Source: Synechococcus sp. CS-1330 (GTDB lineage Bacteria > Cyanobacteriota > Cyanobacteriia > PCC-6307 > Cyanobiaceae). From it: a DNA stretch of 64,000 nt. The translations under genes and the position numbers were made by a program. Shown here piece by piece: positions 12,718 to 20,769 of this stretch. Numbering within the stretch: the stretch's first letter is position 1; every line of letters begins with the position of its first letter. Under the pieces are notes generated by a model. The model was not told the origin of the DNA, searched no databases, and worked only from the letters and a program-made list of their open reading frames with translations. Location of the stretch: contig JAHLYR010000046.1 in NCBI GenBank assembly GCA_025128025.1, positions 1 to 64,000 of the forward strand, read 5' to 3'.

Positions 12718-14364
12718 ATGGCCATCTCCGCCAGCGTGTCCCAGCCCGACGCCATCGTGGTGGGCTCCGGCGCTACCGGCGGTGTCGCTGCCATGGTGCT
12801 GGCCGAGGCGGGGCTGCGGGTGCTGGTGCTGGAGGCCGGTCCCGAGCTCTCATCCCGCCAGGCCTTCGGCAGCGAACCGCTGAATACGGCACGGCGTGTG
12901 GCCCGCATCGCCAGCGGCCAGCAACGGCTGCAGCGCCACCATCCGGGCTTCTGGAAACACAATCCCCAGCTGTTCGTCGATGAGCGGCTCAATCCCTACT
13001 CCACCCCAGACGACGCTCCGTTTTTGTGGAGCCGGGGCCGGCAGGTGGGGGGCAAAAGCCTCACCTGGGGAGGCATCACCCTGCGCCTTTCCGACTACGA
13101 ATTCGGTGCCGCTGAGCGCGATGGTCAGGGGGCGGGCTGGCCGATCGGCAGCGCCGAGCTAGCGCCTTATTACACCCGCCTTGAGCAGTTGCTGGAGGTG
13201 CATGGAGCCTGCGACGGCCTACCCCAGCTGCCCGATGGCCACTTCCAGGCGCCCTTGCCCTTCACCCCGGGCGAACGCCACCTGCAGCGTCGCATTGGCG
13301 ACGAGCTCGGCCTGCCCCTGATCCATTCGCGCGGCTTCAACCTGCACCGGGGTGCGGGCTGGCCCCGCTCCGCCAGCCAGGGGCGCACGTTGGCACGGGC
13401 CCTGGCAACGGGGCGCACCCAGGTGCGCAGCAACGCCGTGGTGAGCCATCTACTGCTCGAAGGCGACCGGGCCCGGGGCGTGCTGCTGGTGGATGGCAAA
13501 ACGGCTGCCCGCGAGCGCATTGAGGCGCCCTTGGTGGTGCTCTGCGCCTCAACGATCGAGACCCTGCGGATCCTGCTGCACTCGAGCGAAGCCCACCAGC
13601 GCGGCGGCCTAATCGATCCCTCCGGCAGCCTGGGGCGCTATCTGATGGACCACATCTCCAGCAGTCGCTTCTTTTCGATTGCCGGGGTGCCAGCCCTCGA
13701 TGGGCCCAGCGAACTTTCAGGGGCCGGTAGCTGCTTTATCCCCAACACGGTCAACCTGGATGGGGGCAGCGAAGCTGATTTTCTTGGCGGCTACGGTCTC
13801 TGGACAGCCCTGCAGCGCTTTGATCCACCCGCCCTGCTGCAGCGCCGCCGGGGCGAGGCGGTCGGTTTCCTGATCGGTCATGGCGACGTGCAACCCAACG
13901 CCGACAACCAGGTGACGTTGAACGGCGAACAACTCGATGCCTGGGGGCTACCCACCGCCCACATCAACTGCCGCTGGGGGGCAAACGAGCAGCGATTGGT
14001 GGCCCACATGCACCGGCGCATGGAGGCGGTGGTGGCAGCTGGTGGGGGGCAGATCCGGCCCATCGAAGATCTATTTGTGCTGCCGCTGCTGGAGCCCTGG
14101 ATCCGCACCAGCCTGGCGGTGAGCCCCGAGGCGCCACCACCTGGCTACTACATCCACGAACTCGGCGGCGCCCGGATGGCCAGCCAGCCCGAGGCTGGGG
14201 TGGTGAATCACCTCAACCAGTGCTGGGGCGCCCCCAACGTGCTGGTAGTAGATGGGGCCTGCTGGCCCCGGTCCGGCTGGCAGAGCCCAACCCTCACCGA
14301 AATGGCCATCACCTGGCGCGCCTGCGAGGCCGCTGCCGCCAGGTTGCGCCAAGGAACCCCATAA
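12718..14364 (+). CDS. GMC-family FAD-dependent oxidoreductase
   Basis: A 548-residue flavoenzyme of the glucose-methanol-choline oxidoreductase family. It has an N-terminal dinucleotide-binding fold (VVGSGATGGVAAMVLAEAG, about residues 14-32) ending in VLEAGPE, a GGKSLTWGG segment typical of GMC enzymes, and a C-terminal half ending in SPTLTEMAITWRACEAA. No signal peptide is visible, so it is probably cytoplasmic. The alcohol or sugar substrate cannot be assigned. The ATG follows the tRNA terminator by about 40 bases. Confidence 0.88.
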   Translation: MAISASVSQPDAIVVGSGATGGVAAMVLAEAGLRVLVLEAGPELSSRQAFGSEPLNTARRVARIASGQQRLQRHHPGFWKHNPQLFVDERLNPYSTPDDAPFLWSRGRQVGGKSLTWGGITLRLSDYEFGAAERDGQGAGWPIGSAELAPYYTRLEQLLEVHGACDGLPQLPDGHFQAPLPFTPGERHLQRRIGDELGLPLIHSRGFNLHRGAGWPRSASQGRTLARALATGRTQVRSNAVVSHLLLEGDRARGVLLVDGKTAARERIEAPLVVLCASTIETLRILLHSSEAHQRGGLIDPSGSLGRYLMDHISSSRFFSIAGVPALDGPSELSGAGSCFIPNTVNLDGGSEADFLGGYGLWTALQRFDPPALLQRRRGEAVGFLIGHGDVQPNADNQVTLNGEQLDAWGLPTAHINCRWGANEQRLVAHMHRRMEAVVAAGGGQIRPIEDLFVLPLLEPWIRTSLAVSPEAPPPGYYIHELGGARMASQPEAGVVNHLNQCWGAPNVLVVDGACWPRSGWQSPTLTEMAITWRACEAAAARLRQGTP

Positions 14365-14461
14365 ACCGGTCGCGATCCGGTGTCTATCGCCACAACCGGC
14401 TTGAGCAAGCCTGCTCACAATGGCAACGTCGACCTCCAAAAGGTCGGGCAAGGGAGACTCA

Positions 14462-14491
14462 GGCGGAGGTTGGCCCCTCCGCCTTTTTTTT
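14462..14491 (+). terminator. strong intrinsic terminator
   Basis: Perfect eight-base stem GGCGGAGG / CCTCCGCC (14462-14469 with 14476-14483) with a six-base loop and eight T residues. It ends transcription from the GMC oxidoreductase gene. The oppositely oriented DUF2811 gene ends just beyond it. Confidence 0.9.
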
Positions 14492-14518
14492 GTTAACCGG
14501 CCACCAGGTTTGAAAAAT

Positions 14519-14755
14519 TCAGCGGCGCAGGAATAGGCCGTTGAGGTAGTACTGGCTCACCCCCTGATCGGCGCAGCCGTGCTGAAACAGAAAGCTGGAA
14601 AGCGCCGAGGAGATCAAGCGGTATTGATCCCACTGAGGGTGGCTGCGCAGGAACTCGCGCATGCCATCGAACAACACCTCTGGCACCTCAGCCTCCAGGC
14701 TGATGCTGCCGGCTTCTGCCTCCACTAAACCCTCTGCGCAGCTGGGCTGCTCCAT
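14519..14755 (-). CDS. DUF2811 domain protein
   Basis: A small soluble protein whose C-terminal 60 residues match DUF2811: ISLEAEVPEVLFDGMREFL, then WDQYRLISSALSSFLFQHG, then VSQYYLNGLF. The family is cyanobacterial and of unknown function. The open frame extends to a GTG at 14908; I favour the internal ATG at 14755 (78 residues) because the domain begins about 15 residues later, but none of the candidate starts has a clear ribosome-binding site. Confidence 0.75.
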   Translation of the reverse strand: MEQPSCAEGLVEAEAGSISLEAEVPEVLFDGMREFLRSHPQWDQYRLISSALSSFLFQHGCADQGVSQYYLNGLFLRR

Positions 14756-14989
14756 ACATCGTTGGAGATGACTGCGCTCAGCTGCCATTAGGAAACAAGA
14801 GGTGGGGGTGCCTAAGTAGGCCACATCGCTGCCAGGTCCGTCAAAGCCCGAAAGCCAGGGCGAAACCACACCGTTCTCAGCTGAGATTGCCTGTGCCAGC
14901 GGCTCCACAAGGGCTCAGCGAAGATTTGCAAAGCCTGCATGGGCGGCAGCTGCCGGTGCTGTCAAGGCCAGACTGAACAAAAGCAGTTA

Positions 14990-15039
14990 TTCCCCAACTG
15001 CCAGGCCTTAACTGGCTCAAAGGCCTCGTTTCTGGGGAA
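14990..15039. repeat. inverted-repeat cluster between DUF2811 and cobaltochelatase genes
   Basis: TTCCCCA at 14990-14996 pairs with TGGGGAA at 15033-15039. Nested within are AGGCC and GGCCT, and GCCAG and CTGGC. A GGGGAAAACCCC hairpin and two further GGGGAA copies follow to about 15080. It sits downstream of the cobaltochelatase gene and upstream of DUF2811 on the minus strand, so it could act as a terminator or a structured leader. Confidence 0.4.
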
Positions 15040-15171
15040 AACCCCTAATAAACCGGGGAAAAGAAGCCAAAAATGGGGAATAGGGACAACTAATCAGCAA
15101 AACTGATGAGCTGGAGTCTCGCGAGACTTCCAGCGAGCTGAGAAGCCTGAGCCAGGTCAAACCCAGAGGGC

Positions 15172-16275
15172 TCAGCTGCTGCCGCCCTGGCGCAGGGTTG
15201 TGGGACCGAGGGGATGGTCCGCGTGGGGGTAGGGCGGATGGTGATGGCTGTGCCCGTGGTCGTGGCTGTGCCCTGGAGAGTCATCGTGGCTGTGGCCGCC
15301 CACTGGAATCGGCACGCCATCGGGCTGGCAGGCACCGGTGCACTCACGTTCACAGAGGTCACAGCCGTCGGTGAGCCCTTCAACGTGGTGGTGGTGGCTG
15401 TGCTGGGGCGCCCCAACCTCAGTCTCGAAGCCAAGCACCTGGGCCCGGTATTTACACAACGAGCAATTCATGTTGGCGTCACCGCGCACCACCTCCGCCA
15501 CCCGCTCCACAAAGGTGTCCAGCACTAGGGGGTGATCAGCCAGATAGGAGGCCTTCAGGAACTCCACCTCGGGATGGTCCTGGGCCACCCGCTCGGTGTG
15601 CTGCTGGATCCGGCTCACCAGCACCCCGGAAAACAGGAAATAGGGGAAAACGACAACCCGGCGATAGCCAAGTCTCACCACTTGGCGAAGTCCAGGCTCC
15701 ACCAATGGAAAGGTGACCCCGGAATAAACCGTTTCACCCCAGCCAAAACCAAAACCCTCCACCAACATCCGCGTCACCTTGGCGACATTGGAATTGGCAT
15801 CGGGGTCGGACGAGCCCCGGCCCACCACGACCAACATGGTTTCGTGCATGGGCACCTCTGCAGTGGCCCCATCTAGAACTTCGCGAATCCGGGCCCCGGC
15901 GGCCTGAATCATCTTCAGGTCAACCCCCAGTTCGCGGCCGTAGTCGATACGCAGGCCAGTCTCGGCCGCGTAGGTATTCAGCACCGAGGGGATGTCATTT
16001 TTGGCGTGGCCCGCTGCAAACAACATGGCCGGCACGGCCAGCACGTGGCTTACGCCCCGAGCTCGCAGCGCCTCCAGGCCATCGCGCAGGATCGGCCTGG
16101 CAAATTCCAGGTAGCCGTATTCCACAGGCACCTCGGGCAGCAGCGCTTGGAGGCCCTTAGCGAGCTCGGCAAATTCGGCCACTGCCAGCCGATTGCGACT
16201 GCCGTGACCGCAAACCAGCACCCCGATCGGGCCGTGGGGGCCAGCACTCAGGTCGGGATGGGAGGGGGAAGCCAT
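15172..16275 (-). CDS. cbiX: sirohydrochlorin cobaltochelatase CbiX with His-rich tail
   Basis: Two tandem CbiX-type chelatase halves that insert cobalt (or possibly nickel or iron) into sirohydrochlorin for cobalamin or sirohaem. The first half begins IGVLVCGHGSRN, with the metal-binding His near residue 24 of the chosen start. The second carries GRGSSDPDAN, then FLFSGVL. A Cys-rich stretch (NCSLCKYRAQVLGFE, then CDLCERECTGAC) precedes a C-terminal tail of alternating His, Asp and Ser that looks like a metal-storage segment. The open frame begins four codons earlier; the ATG at 16275 is favoured. Confidence 0.9.
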   Translation of the reverse strand: MASPSHPDLSAGPHGPIGVLVCGHGSRNRLAVAEFAELAKGLQALLPEVPVEYGYLEFARPILRDGLEALRARGVSHVLAVPAMLFAAGHAKNDIPSVLNTYAAETGLRIDYGRELGVDLKMIQAAGARIREVLDGATAEVPMHETMLVVVGRGSSDPDANSNVAKVTRMLVEGFGFGWGETVYSGVTFPLVEPGLRQVVRLGYRRVVVFPYFLFSGVLVSRIQQHTERVAQDHPEVEFLKASYLADHPLVLDTFVERVAEVVRGDANMNCSLCKYRAQVLGFETEVGAPQHSHHHHVEGLTDGCDLCERECTGACQPDGVPIPVGGHSHDDSPGHSHDHGHSHHHPPYPHADHPLGPTTLRQGGSS

Positions 16276-16352
16276 GGCCACTCGCACTTGAGGGCGACCC
16301 TATTCGGGGAAGCAGCGGGTCAGGATGGGGATATCCGGGCTGCCTTGACGTC

Positions 16353-17015
16353 ATGGCCCTGCGCCTTCCCCCGTACCAGCCGTTGCCGGCCCCACTCCCG
16401 GGGGGGGAGCTACTTGAGGTGCCTATCGCCCAGCTGCGCCCCACCCAGCTCTGCGTGGGACTAGCTGAAGTGCGCAGCAGGCTGCGTGATTTCGGGGCCG
16501 AAAATGCCCGCGAACGCCGCTCCTACCTGGGCAACAAGCCCGTGCCGCTGGTGCGCAGCGCCGATGGCAGCGTGTGGATGGTCGACCGCCACCACCGCCT
16601 ACGGGCCCTGATCGAGATCGAACCCAACGCCACCGCCTTCGGCTACGTGGTGCTCGAGCTCCAAAGCCCCGACCCCGAGCAGGTGCTTGCGGCCCTGCAT
16701 CAACGCGGCTGGCTCTACCTCTATGACGGCAGGGGCTTGGGGCCCCTACCCCCCAGCGCCCTGCCCGAGCAGCTCACAGGCCTGCAGGACGACCCCTACC
16801 GCAGCTTGGTGTGGAAGCTGAAGCAGGAGGGGGTGCTAGCTGCCGCACCGCTGATTCCCTTCCACGAATTCCGCTGGGGGGCCTGGCTGCGCAGCCGCCC
16901 CCTGCCGCCCTTCAGCTCCGAGCAACTCGAGCCGGCCCTGCCCCGCGCCCGGGCCCTGGCCCGCTCCCGCGCCGCCGCCCACCTAGCTGGCTGGAAGGGC
17001 TCAGGCAGTTGCTAG
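16353..17015 (+). CDS. ParB-like protein (PF08857, ParBc_2)
   Basis: A 220-residue protein of the putative ParB-like nuclease family, not the chromosome-partition ParB. Features are VPIAQLRPTQLCVGLAEV near the start, a KPVPLVR segment, and WMVDRHHRLRAL, the DxHHR-type motif that defines the family. No helix-turn-helix is evident. It is followed 50 bases later by the universal stress gene. Function is unknown; the family name rests on fold similarity. Confidence 0.8.
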   Translation: MALRLPPYQPLPAPLPGGELLEVPIAQLRPTQLCVGLAEVRSRLRDFGAENARERRSYLGNKPVPLVRSADGSVWMVDRHHRLRALIEIEPNATAFGYVVLELQSPDPEQVLAALHQRGWLYLYDGRGLGPLPPSALPEQLTGLQDDPYRSLVWKLKQEGVLAAAPLIPFHEFRWGAWLRSRPLPPFSSEQLEPALPRARALARSRAAAHLAGWKGSGSC

Positions 17016-17065
17016 GCGGCTCCAGCTGCCCCAGGCTGGAGCTCCACCGCCCCCCTGCGCCGTAA

Positions 17066-17512
17066 ATGCCATACAGCCACCTGCTGGTGCCCACCGATGG
17101 CTCCGAGCTCTCAGACAAGGCCGTGCAGCAGGCGGTGGCACTGGCCCACAGCCTGGGAGCTCGCATCACCTTTTTCCACGCCCAATCCAACTTCCCCATC
17201 TCCCTGGTGGGAGTGGGTGAGCTGGTGGACCCCAATACGGTGACCGCCCTAGTGCAAGCCGCTCGCCATGGCGCCGAGCAAATCCTGGCGGCAGCCGCAG
17301 CCGCGGCCCAGGCCGCCGGGGTGGTCAGCGACCAGGACACCATTGTTAGCTCCTTGCCCTACGCGGCAATCGTGGAGGCGGCAGGCCGCCATGGTGCTGA
17401 TCTGATTGTGATGGCCTCCCATGGCCGCCGCGGCCTGGAGGGGGTGCTGCTGGGCAGCGAAACCCACCGGGTGCTTACCCACAGCAGCTGCCCTGTGCTG
17501 GTTGTGCGTTGA
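17066..17512 (+). CDS. universal stress protein (UspA family)
   Basis: A single Usp domain of 148 residues. The opening YSHLLVPTDGSELSDKAVQQA and the C-terminal nucleotide-binding motif GRRGLEGVLLGSET (G-x2-G-x9-G-S) indicate an ATP-binding member. It is cytoplasmic and probably dimeric. It lies between the ParB-like gene and an uncharacterised gene in the same direction, likely one transcription unit. Confidence 0.93.
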   Translation: MPYSHLLVPTDGSELSDKAVQQAVALAHSLGARITFFHAQSNFPISLVGVGELVDPNTVTALVQAARHGAEQILAAAAAAAQAAGVVSDQDTIVSSLPYAAIVEAAGRHGADLIVMASHGRRGLEGVLLGSETHRVLTHSSCPVLVVR

Positions 17513-17548
17513 GCTCCGGCCACTACGCTGCCTGCGACAGCAACAGGC

Positions 17549-18220
17549 GTGCCGGTGGCTAAGGACGAAACGAGCAGGGGCGAAGAACTGCAGGGCCTGG
17601 GCTGGACGCCTGAGGAGGTGCGCCAATACGAGGAGCTGTGGGAATACCGGCAGCGCTGGGGCGCCATCAACCTGGAGCCGGAAGATCGGGTGTTGCTGCG
17701 GCGAGCTGAAGCAGCCCTGCCCAAGCGGGTTGCCCATGGCAAGAGCTCGCTCAAAAAAACACTGCAGCAGAAATCTCACTACCGCTGGCTGTGTCTCTAT
17801 CGAGACGCCATGCTCGCCGCCGCCGAAGGCCTTGGCCTGCAACCCGGCGAAGAAGCTGCCTGGGTGATTCTGCTCGAGGCCGAGTTACGAGCCCTGGATC
17901 ACTACGAGCCGGTGCTGGGGTTGCCTGACACCCTCAAGGCCAAGGCCCTACTGCCGGCCCGGGAGGCCTGGATCGCTGCCATCGCCGCCCAGGGGCGGGA
18001 GCTCAGCTTCGACTTCGACGCACCGCTAGAAGCCCTCAAGCAGCAAGAAGCCACCAGCTGGAAACCCCTGCGCAACGCTGGGGCCCGCTCCTATCCGGTG
18101 CTCGAAGCTGGCGACGCTGCCAACTTCCGCACCCAGATGAACCAGGAGGTAGCCCAGCTGATCCGCTCCAGCTTCCCCTCGCTCAAGGACAGCGACAAGC
18201 CGGAGCCCCCGAGCGCCTAG
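17549..18220 (+). CDS. conserved hypothetical protein
   Basis: A 223-residue soluble, helix-rich protein starting with GTG. It contains GLGWTPEEVRQYEELWEYRQRWG, a short charged region, and a C-terminal NFRTQMNQEVAQLIRSSFPSL. I do not recognise a family beyond likely restriction to picocyanobacteria. It converges on glgP; the two coding regions overlap by four bases at their stops. Confidence 0.75.
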   Translation: MPVAKDETSRGEELQGLGWTPEEVRQYEELWEYRQRWGAINLEPEDRVLLRRAEAALPKRVAHGKSSLKKTLQQKSHYRWLCLYRDAMLAAAEGLGLQPGEEAAWVILLEAELRALDHYEPVLGLPDTLKAKALLPAREAWIAAIAAQGRELSFDFDAPLEALKQQEATSWKPLRNAGARSYPVLEAGDAANFRTQMNQEVAQLIRSSFPSLKDSDKPEPPSA

Positions 18221-20616
18221 GGCGCCGGGGCACCGGCGCTGGCCTGTACCGGCACCCGGCCCACCTTCCAGATGCGCTCGGCGTAGTCAGCGATCGAGCG
18301 GTCGCTGCTGAAGAAACCACAGCGCATCGTGTTGTGCAGAGACATCCGCGCCCAGCGGCCCCGGTCGAGCCAGGCTTCATCCACGGCGTTTTGAGCGCGG
18401 CGGTAATCGGCCACATCCGCCATCACCCGGAATGGATCGTGGCTGGTGAGGCTGGCCAGCAAGGGGTGGAAGAGCTCGCCATCACCCTCGCTGAAGTAGC
18501 CAGAGCCGATGAACTCCAGGGCCTGACGCACGGCCGGGTCCTGCTCGATCCAGGGCATCGGGTGATAACCGCTGTGGCCCAGCTGCTCGATCTGCTCTGC
18601 GGTGTGGCCGAAGAGGAAGAAATTCTCCGCCCCAACGCAATCGCGGATTTCGATGTTGGCCCCATCGAGGGTGCCAATCGTCACCGCACCATTGAGAGCC
18701 ATCTTCATGTTGCCGGTGCCGGAGGCCTCCTTACCGGCGGTTGAGATCTGCTCGGAGAGATCCACCGCTGGATACACCAGCTGACCCAAGCTGACGCTGA
18801 AGTTGGGCAGGAACACCACCTTGAGGCGGCCATCCATGGCCGGATCCATGTTGACCACATCGGCGATACCGACCAGCAGGCGGATGATCAACTTGGCCAG
18901 GGCATAGCCCGGAGCCGCCTTGCCACCGAACACAAAGGTGCGCGGCGGCAGGTCTTCACCGGCGCGGATGCGCAGATAGCGCTCCACGATCTGCAGGGCC
19001 GCCAAGTGCTGGCGCTTGTATTCGTGGATGCGCTTCACCTGCACATCGAAAAGAGAGGTGTGGTCCACCAGCACCCCCAGCTCGCGGCGCATGTACTGGG
19101 CGAGGCGCTGCTTACCCAGGTCGCGCACCGCCTGCCAGCGCTCCAGGAACGCAGGGTCGTCGGCAAAAGAGGCAAGCCCTTGCAGCTCCTCGAGGTGGGT
19201 GCGCCAGCGATCGCCGATCGCCTCATCGAGCAGGGCCGCCAGCGGTGGGTTGGCCACCGCCAGCCAGCGCCGCGGTGTGACGCCGTTGGTGACATTGGTG
19301 AAGCGCTCCGGCCAGATCCGAGCCAGATCAGCAAACAGGTTCTGCTTGAGCAGGGTGCTGTGCAGCTCGGCCACGCCGTTGACGTGGTGGCTGCCCACCA
19401 CAGCCAAGTGGGCCATGCGCACCCGGCGCTGCGGGCCCTCCTCAATTAAAGAAATGCGCTGCAGGATCTGGGAATCGCCGGGATAGCGAATCCGGGCCAT
19501 GCGCAGAAAGCGGGTGTTGATCTCGTAGATGATCTCCAGCTGGCGGGGCAGCAACTGCTCAAACAGCTCCACGCCCCAGGTTTCAAGGGCCTCAGGCAGC
19601 AGGGTGTGGTTGGTGTAGCTGATGCTGGCGGTGGTGATCGACCAAGCGGTATCCCAATCGATGCCGTACTCGTCCATCAGCAGCCGCATCAACTCAGCCA
19701 CGGCGATGGCTGGATGGGTGTCATTTAGCTGCAGCGCAAACTTGCGGTGGAAGTCGGTCACCTCCAGCCCCTGGCCCCGCAGAATGCGGAACATGTCCTG
19801 CAGGGAGCAGCTGACGAAGAAGATCTGCTGCGACAGTCGCAGCCGCTTACCCTGGTCCAGCTCGTCGTTGGGGTAGAGCACCTTTGAAAGGGTCTCCGCC
19901 TGCATCTTGCGCAGCACGGCCCTGGTGTAATCGCCGGCGTTGAAGGAGGCGAAGTCGAAGGCCTCAGGAGCCACCGCCGACCAGAGCCGCAGGGTGTTCG
20001 CGGTGTTTACGCCGTAGCCCAAGATCGGGGTGTCGTAGGCGACGCCGATCACGGTGTGTTCACCGATCTGCACCGGATAGCTCCACTCCGGCCGGATCAC
20101 CTCCCAGGGATTGCCATGGGCCAGCCAGGGATCGGTGCTCTCCACCTGGCCATGGGGGGTGATCTGCTGGCGGAAGATGCCGAATTCGTAGCGGATGCCG
20201 TAGCCGATCGCTGGCAGCTCCAGCGTCGCCATCGACTCCTGGAAGCAGGCGGCCAGTCGCCCTAAGCCACCATTGCCAAGACCGGGTTCGGGCTCCTCGG
20301 CGATCAGCTCCTCGAGGCTCAAGCCCAAACTGGTGCAAGCCTCCCGGGCTGCCTCCACCAAGCCCAGATTCACCAGGTTGTTTTCCAGGTGCGGGCCCAG
20401 TAGGTATTCCGCCGACAGGTAGGTGGCCGTGCGGACATGCTCACGGGTGTAGGTGTCGGCGGTGTCGACCCAGTTTTTGAGCAAGCGATCACGCACCGCC
20501 AAAGCCAGACAGCGGTAGTGATCGTGGCTGGTGGCCAGGGAGCTGGACTTGGCCTGACTGAAGAAGAGATGCCTTTGCATCGACTCCTTCAGCGCCTGGC
20601 TATCGGCTGAGGCCAT
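18217..20616 (-). CDS. glgP: glycogen phosphorylase
   Basis: A 799-residue alpha-glucan phosphorylase that releases glucose-1-phosphate from glycogen. The PLP-lysine site EASGTGNMKMALNGA and the downstream TIGTLDGANIEI are the family signature. The N-terminus has HDHYRCLALAVRDRLL, and GLGNGGLGRLAACF is intact. The length is slightly under the bacterial norm without visible loss of a core block. The ATG has an AGGGAG-type ribosome-binding site. It shares a 150-base divergent region with glnN. Confidence 0.97.
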   Translation of the reverse strand: MASADSQALKESMQRHLFFSQAKSSSLATSHDHYRCLALAVRDRLLKNWVDTADTYTREHVRTATYLSAEYLLGPHLENNLVNLGLVEAAREACTSLGLSLEELIAEEPEPGLGNGGLGRLAACFQESMATLELPAIGYGIRYEFGIFRQQITPHGQVESTDPWLAHGNPWEVIRPEWSYPVQIGEHTVIGVAYDTPILGYGVNTANTLRLWSAVAPEAFDFASFNAGDYTRAVLRKMQAETLSKVLYPNDELDQGKRLRLSQQIFFVSCSLQDMFRILRGQGLEVTDFHRKFALQLNDTHPAIAVAELMRLLMDEYGIDWDTAWSITTASISYTNHTLLPEALETWGVELFEQLLPRQLEIIYEINTRFLRMARIRYPGDSQILQRISLIEEGPQRRVRMAHLAVVGSHHVNGVAELHSTLLKQNLFADLARIWPERFTNVTNGVTPRRWLAVANPPLAALLDEAIGDRWRTHLEELQGLASFADDPAFLERWQAVRDLGKQRLAQYMRRELGVLVDHTSLFDVQVKRIHEYKRQHLAALQIVERYLRIRAGEDLPPRTFVFGGKAAPGYALAKLIIRLLVGIADVVNMDPAMDGRLKVVFLPNFSVSLGQLVYPAVDLSEQISTAGKEASGTGNMKMALNGAVTIGTLDGANIEIRDCVGAENFFLFGHTAEQIEQLGHSGYHPMPWIEQDPAVRQALEFIGSGYFSEGDGELFHPLLASLTSHDPFRVMADVADYRRAQNAVDEAWLDRGRWARMSLHNTMRCGFFSSDRSIADYAERIWKVGRVPVQASAGAPAP

Positions 20617-20671
20617 CCCTGACTCCCTGCAAAGTGAAAGTCTGGGGCTGGCACCTCAAATTCGCAGGAGC

Positions 20672-20685
20672 GTGGTCACGGTTAC
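20672..20685. promoter_or_regulatory. possible NtcA-binding site between glgP and glnN
   Basis: GTG, eight bases, TAC: one mismatch from the palindromic NtcA consensus GTA-N8-TAC, and a full match to the looser GT-N10-AC form. It lies about 85-100 bases ahead of the glnN start. glnN is a known NtcA target in other cyanobacteria. I could not find a well-spaced -10 box, so this remains a candidate. Confidence 0.35.
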
Positions 20686-20769
20686 CGCACACGCCAAGCC
20701 AGGGCCAATCGCGCCGCTGGTAACAACCGCAGCAAAGCTTGGAGGGGGGAACAGCTTTGGGTAGGTGGA

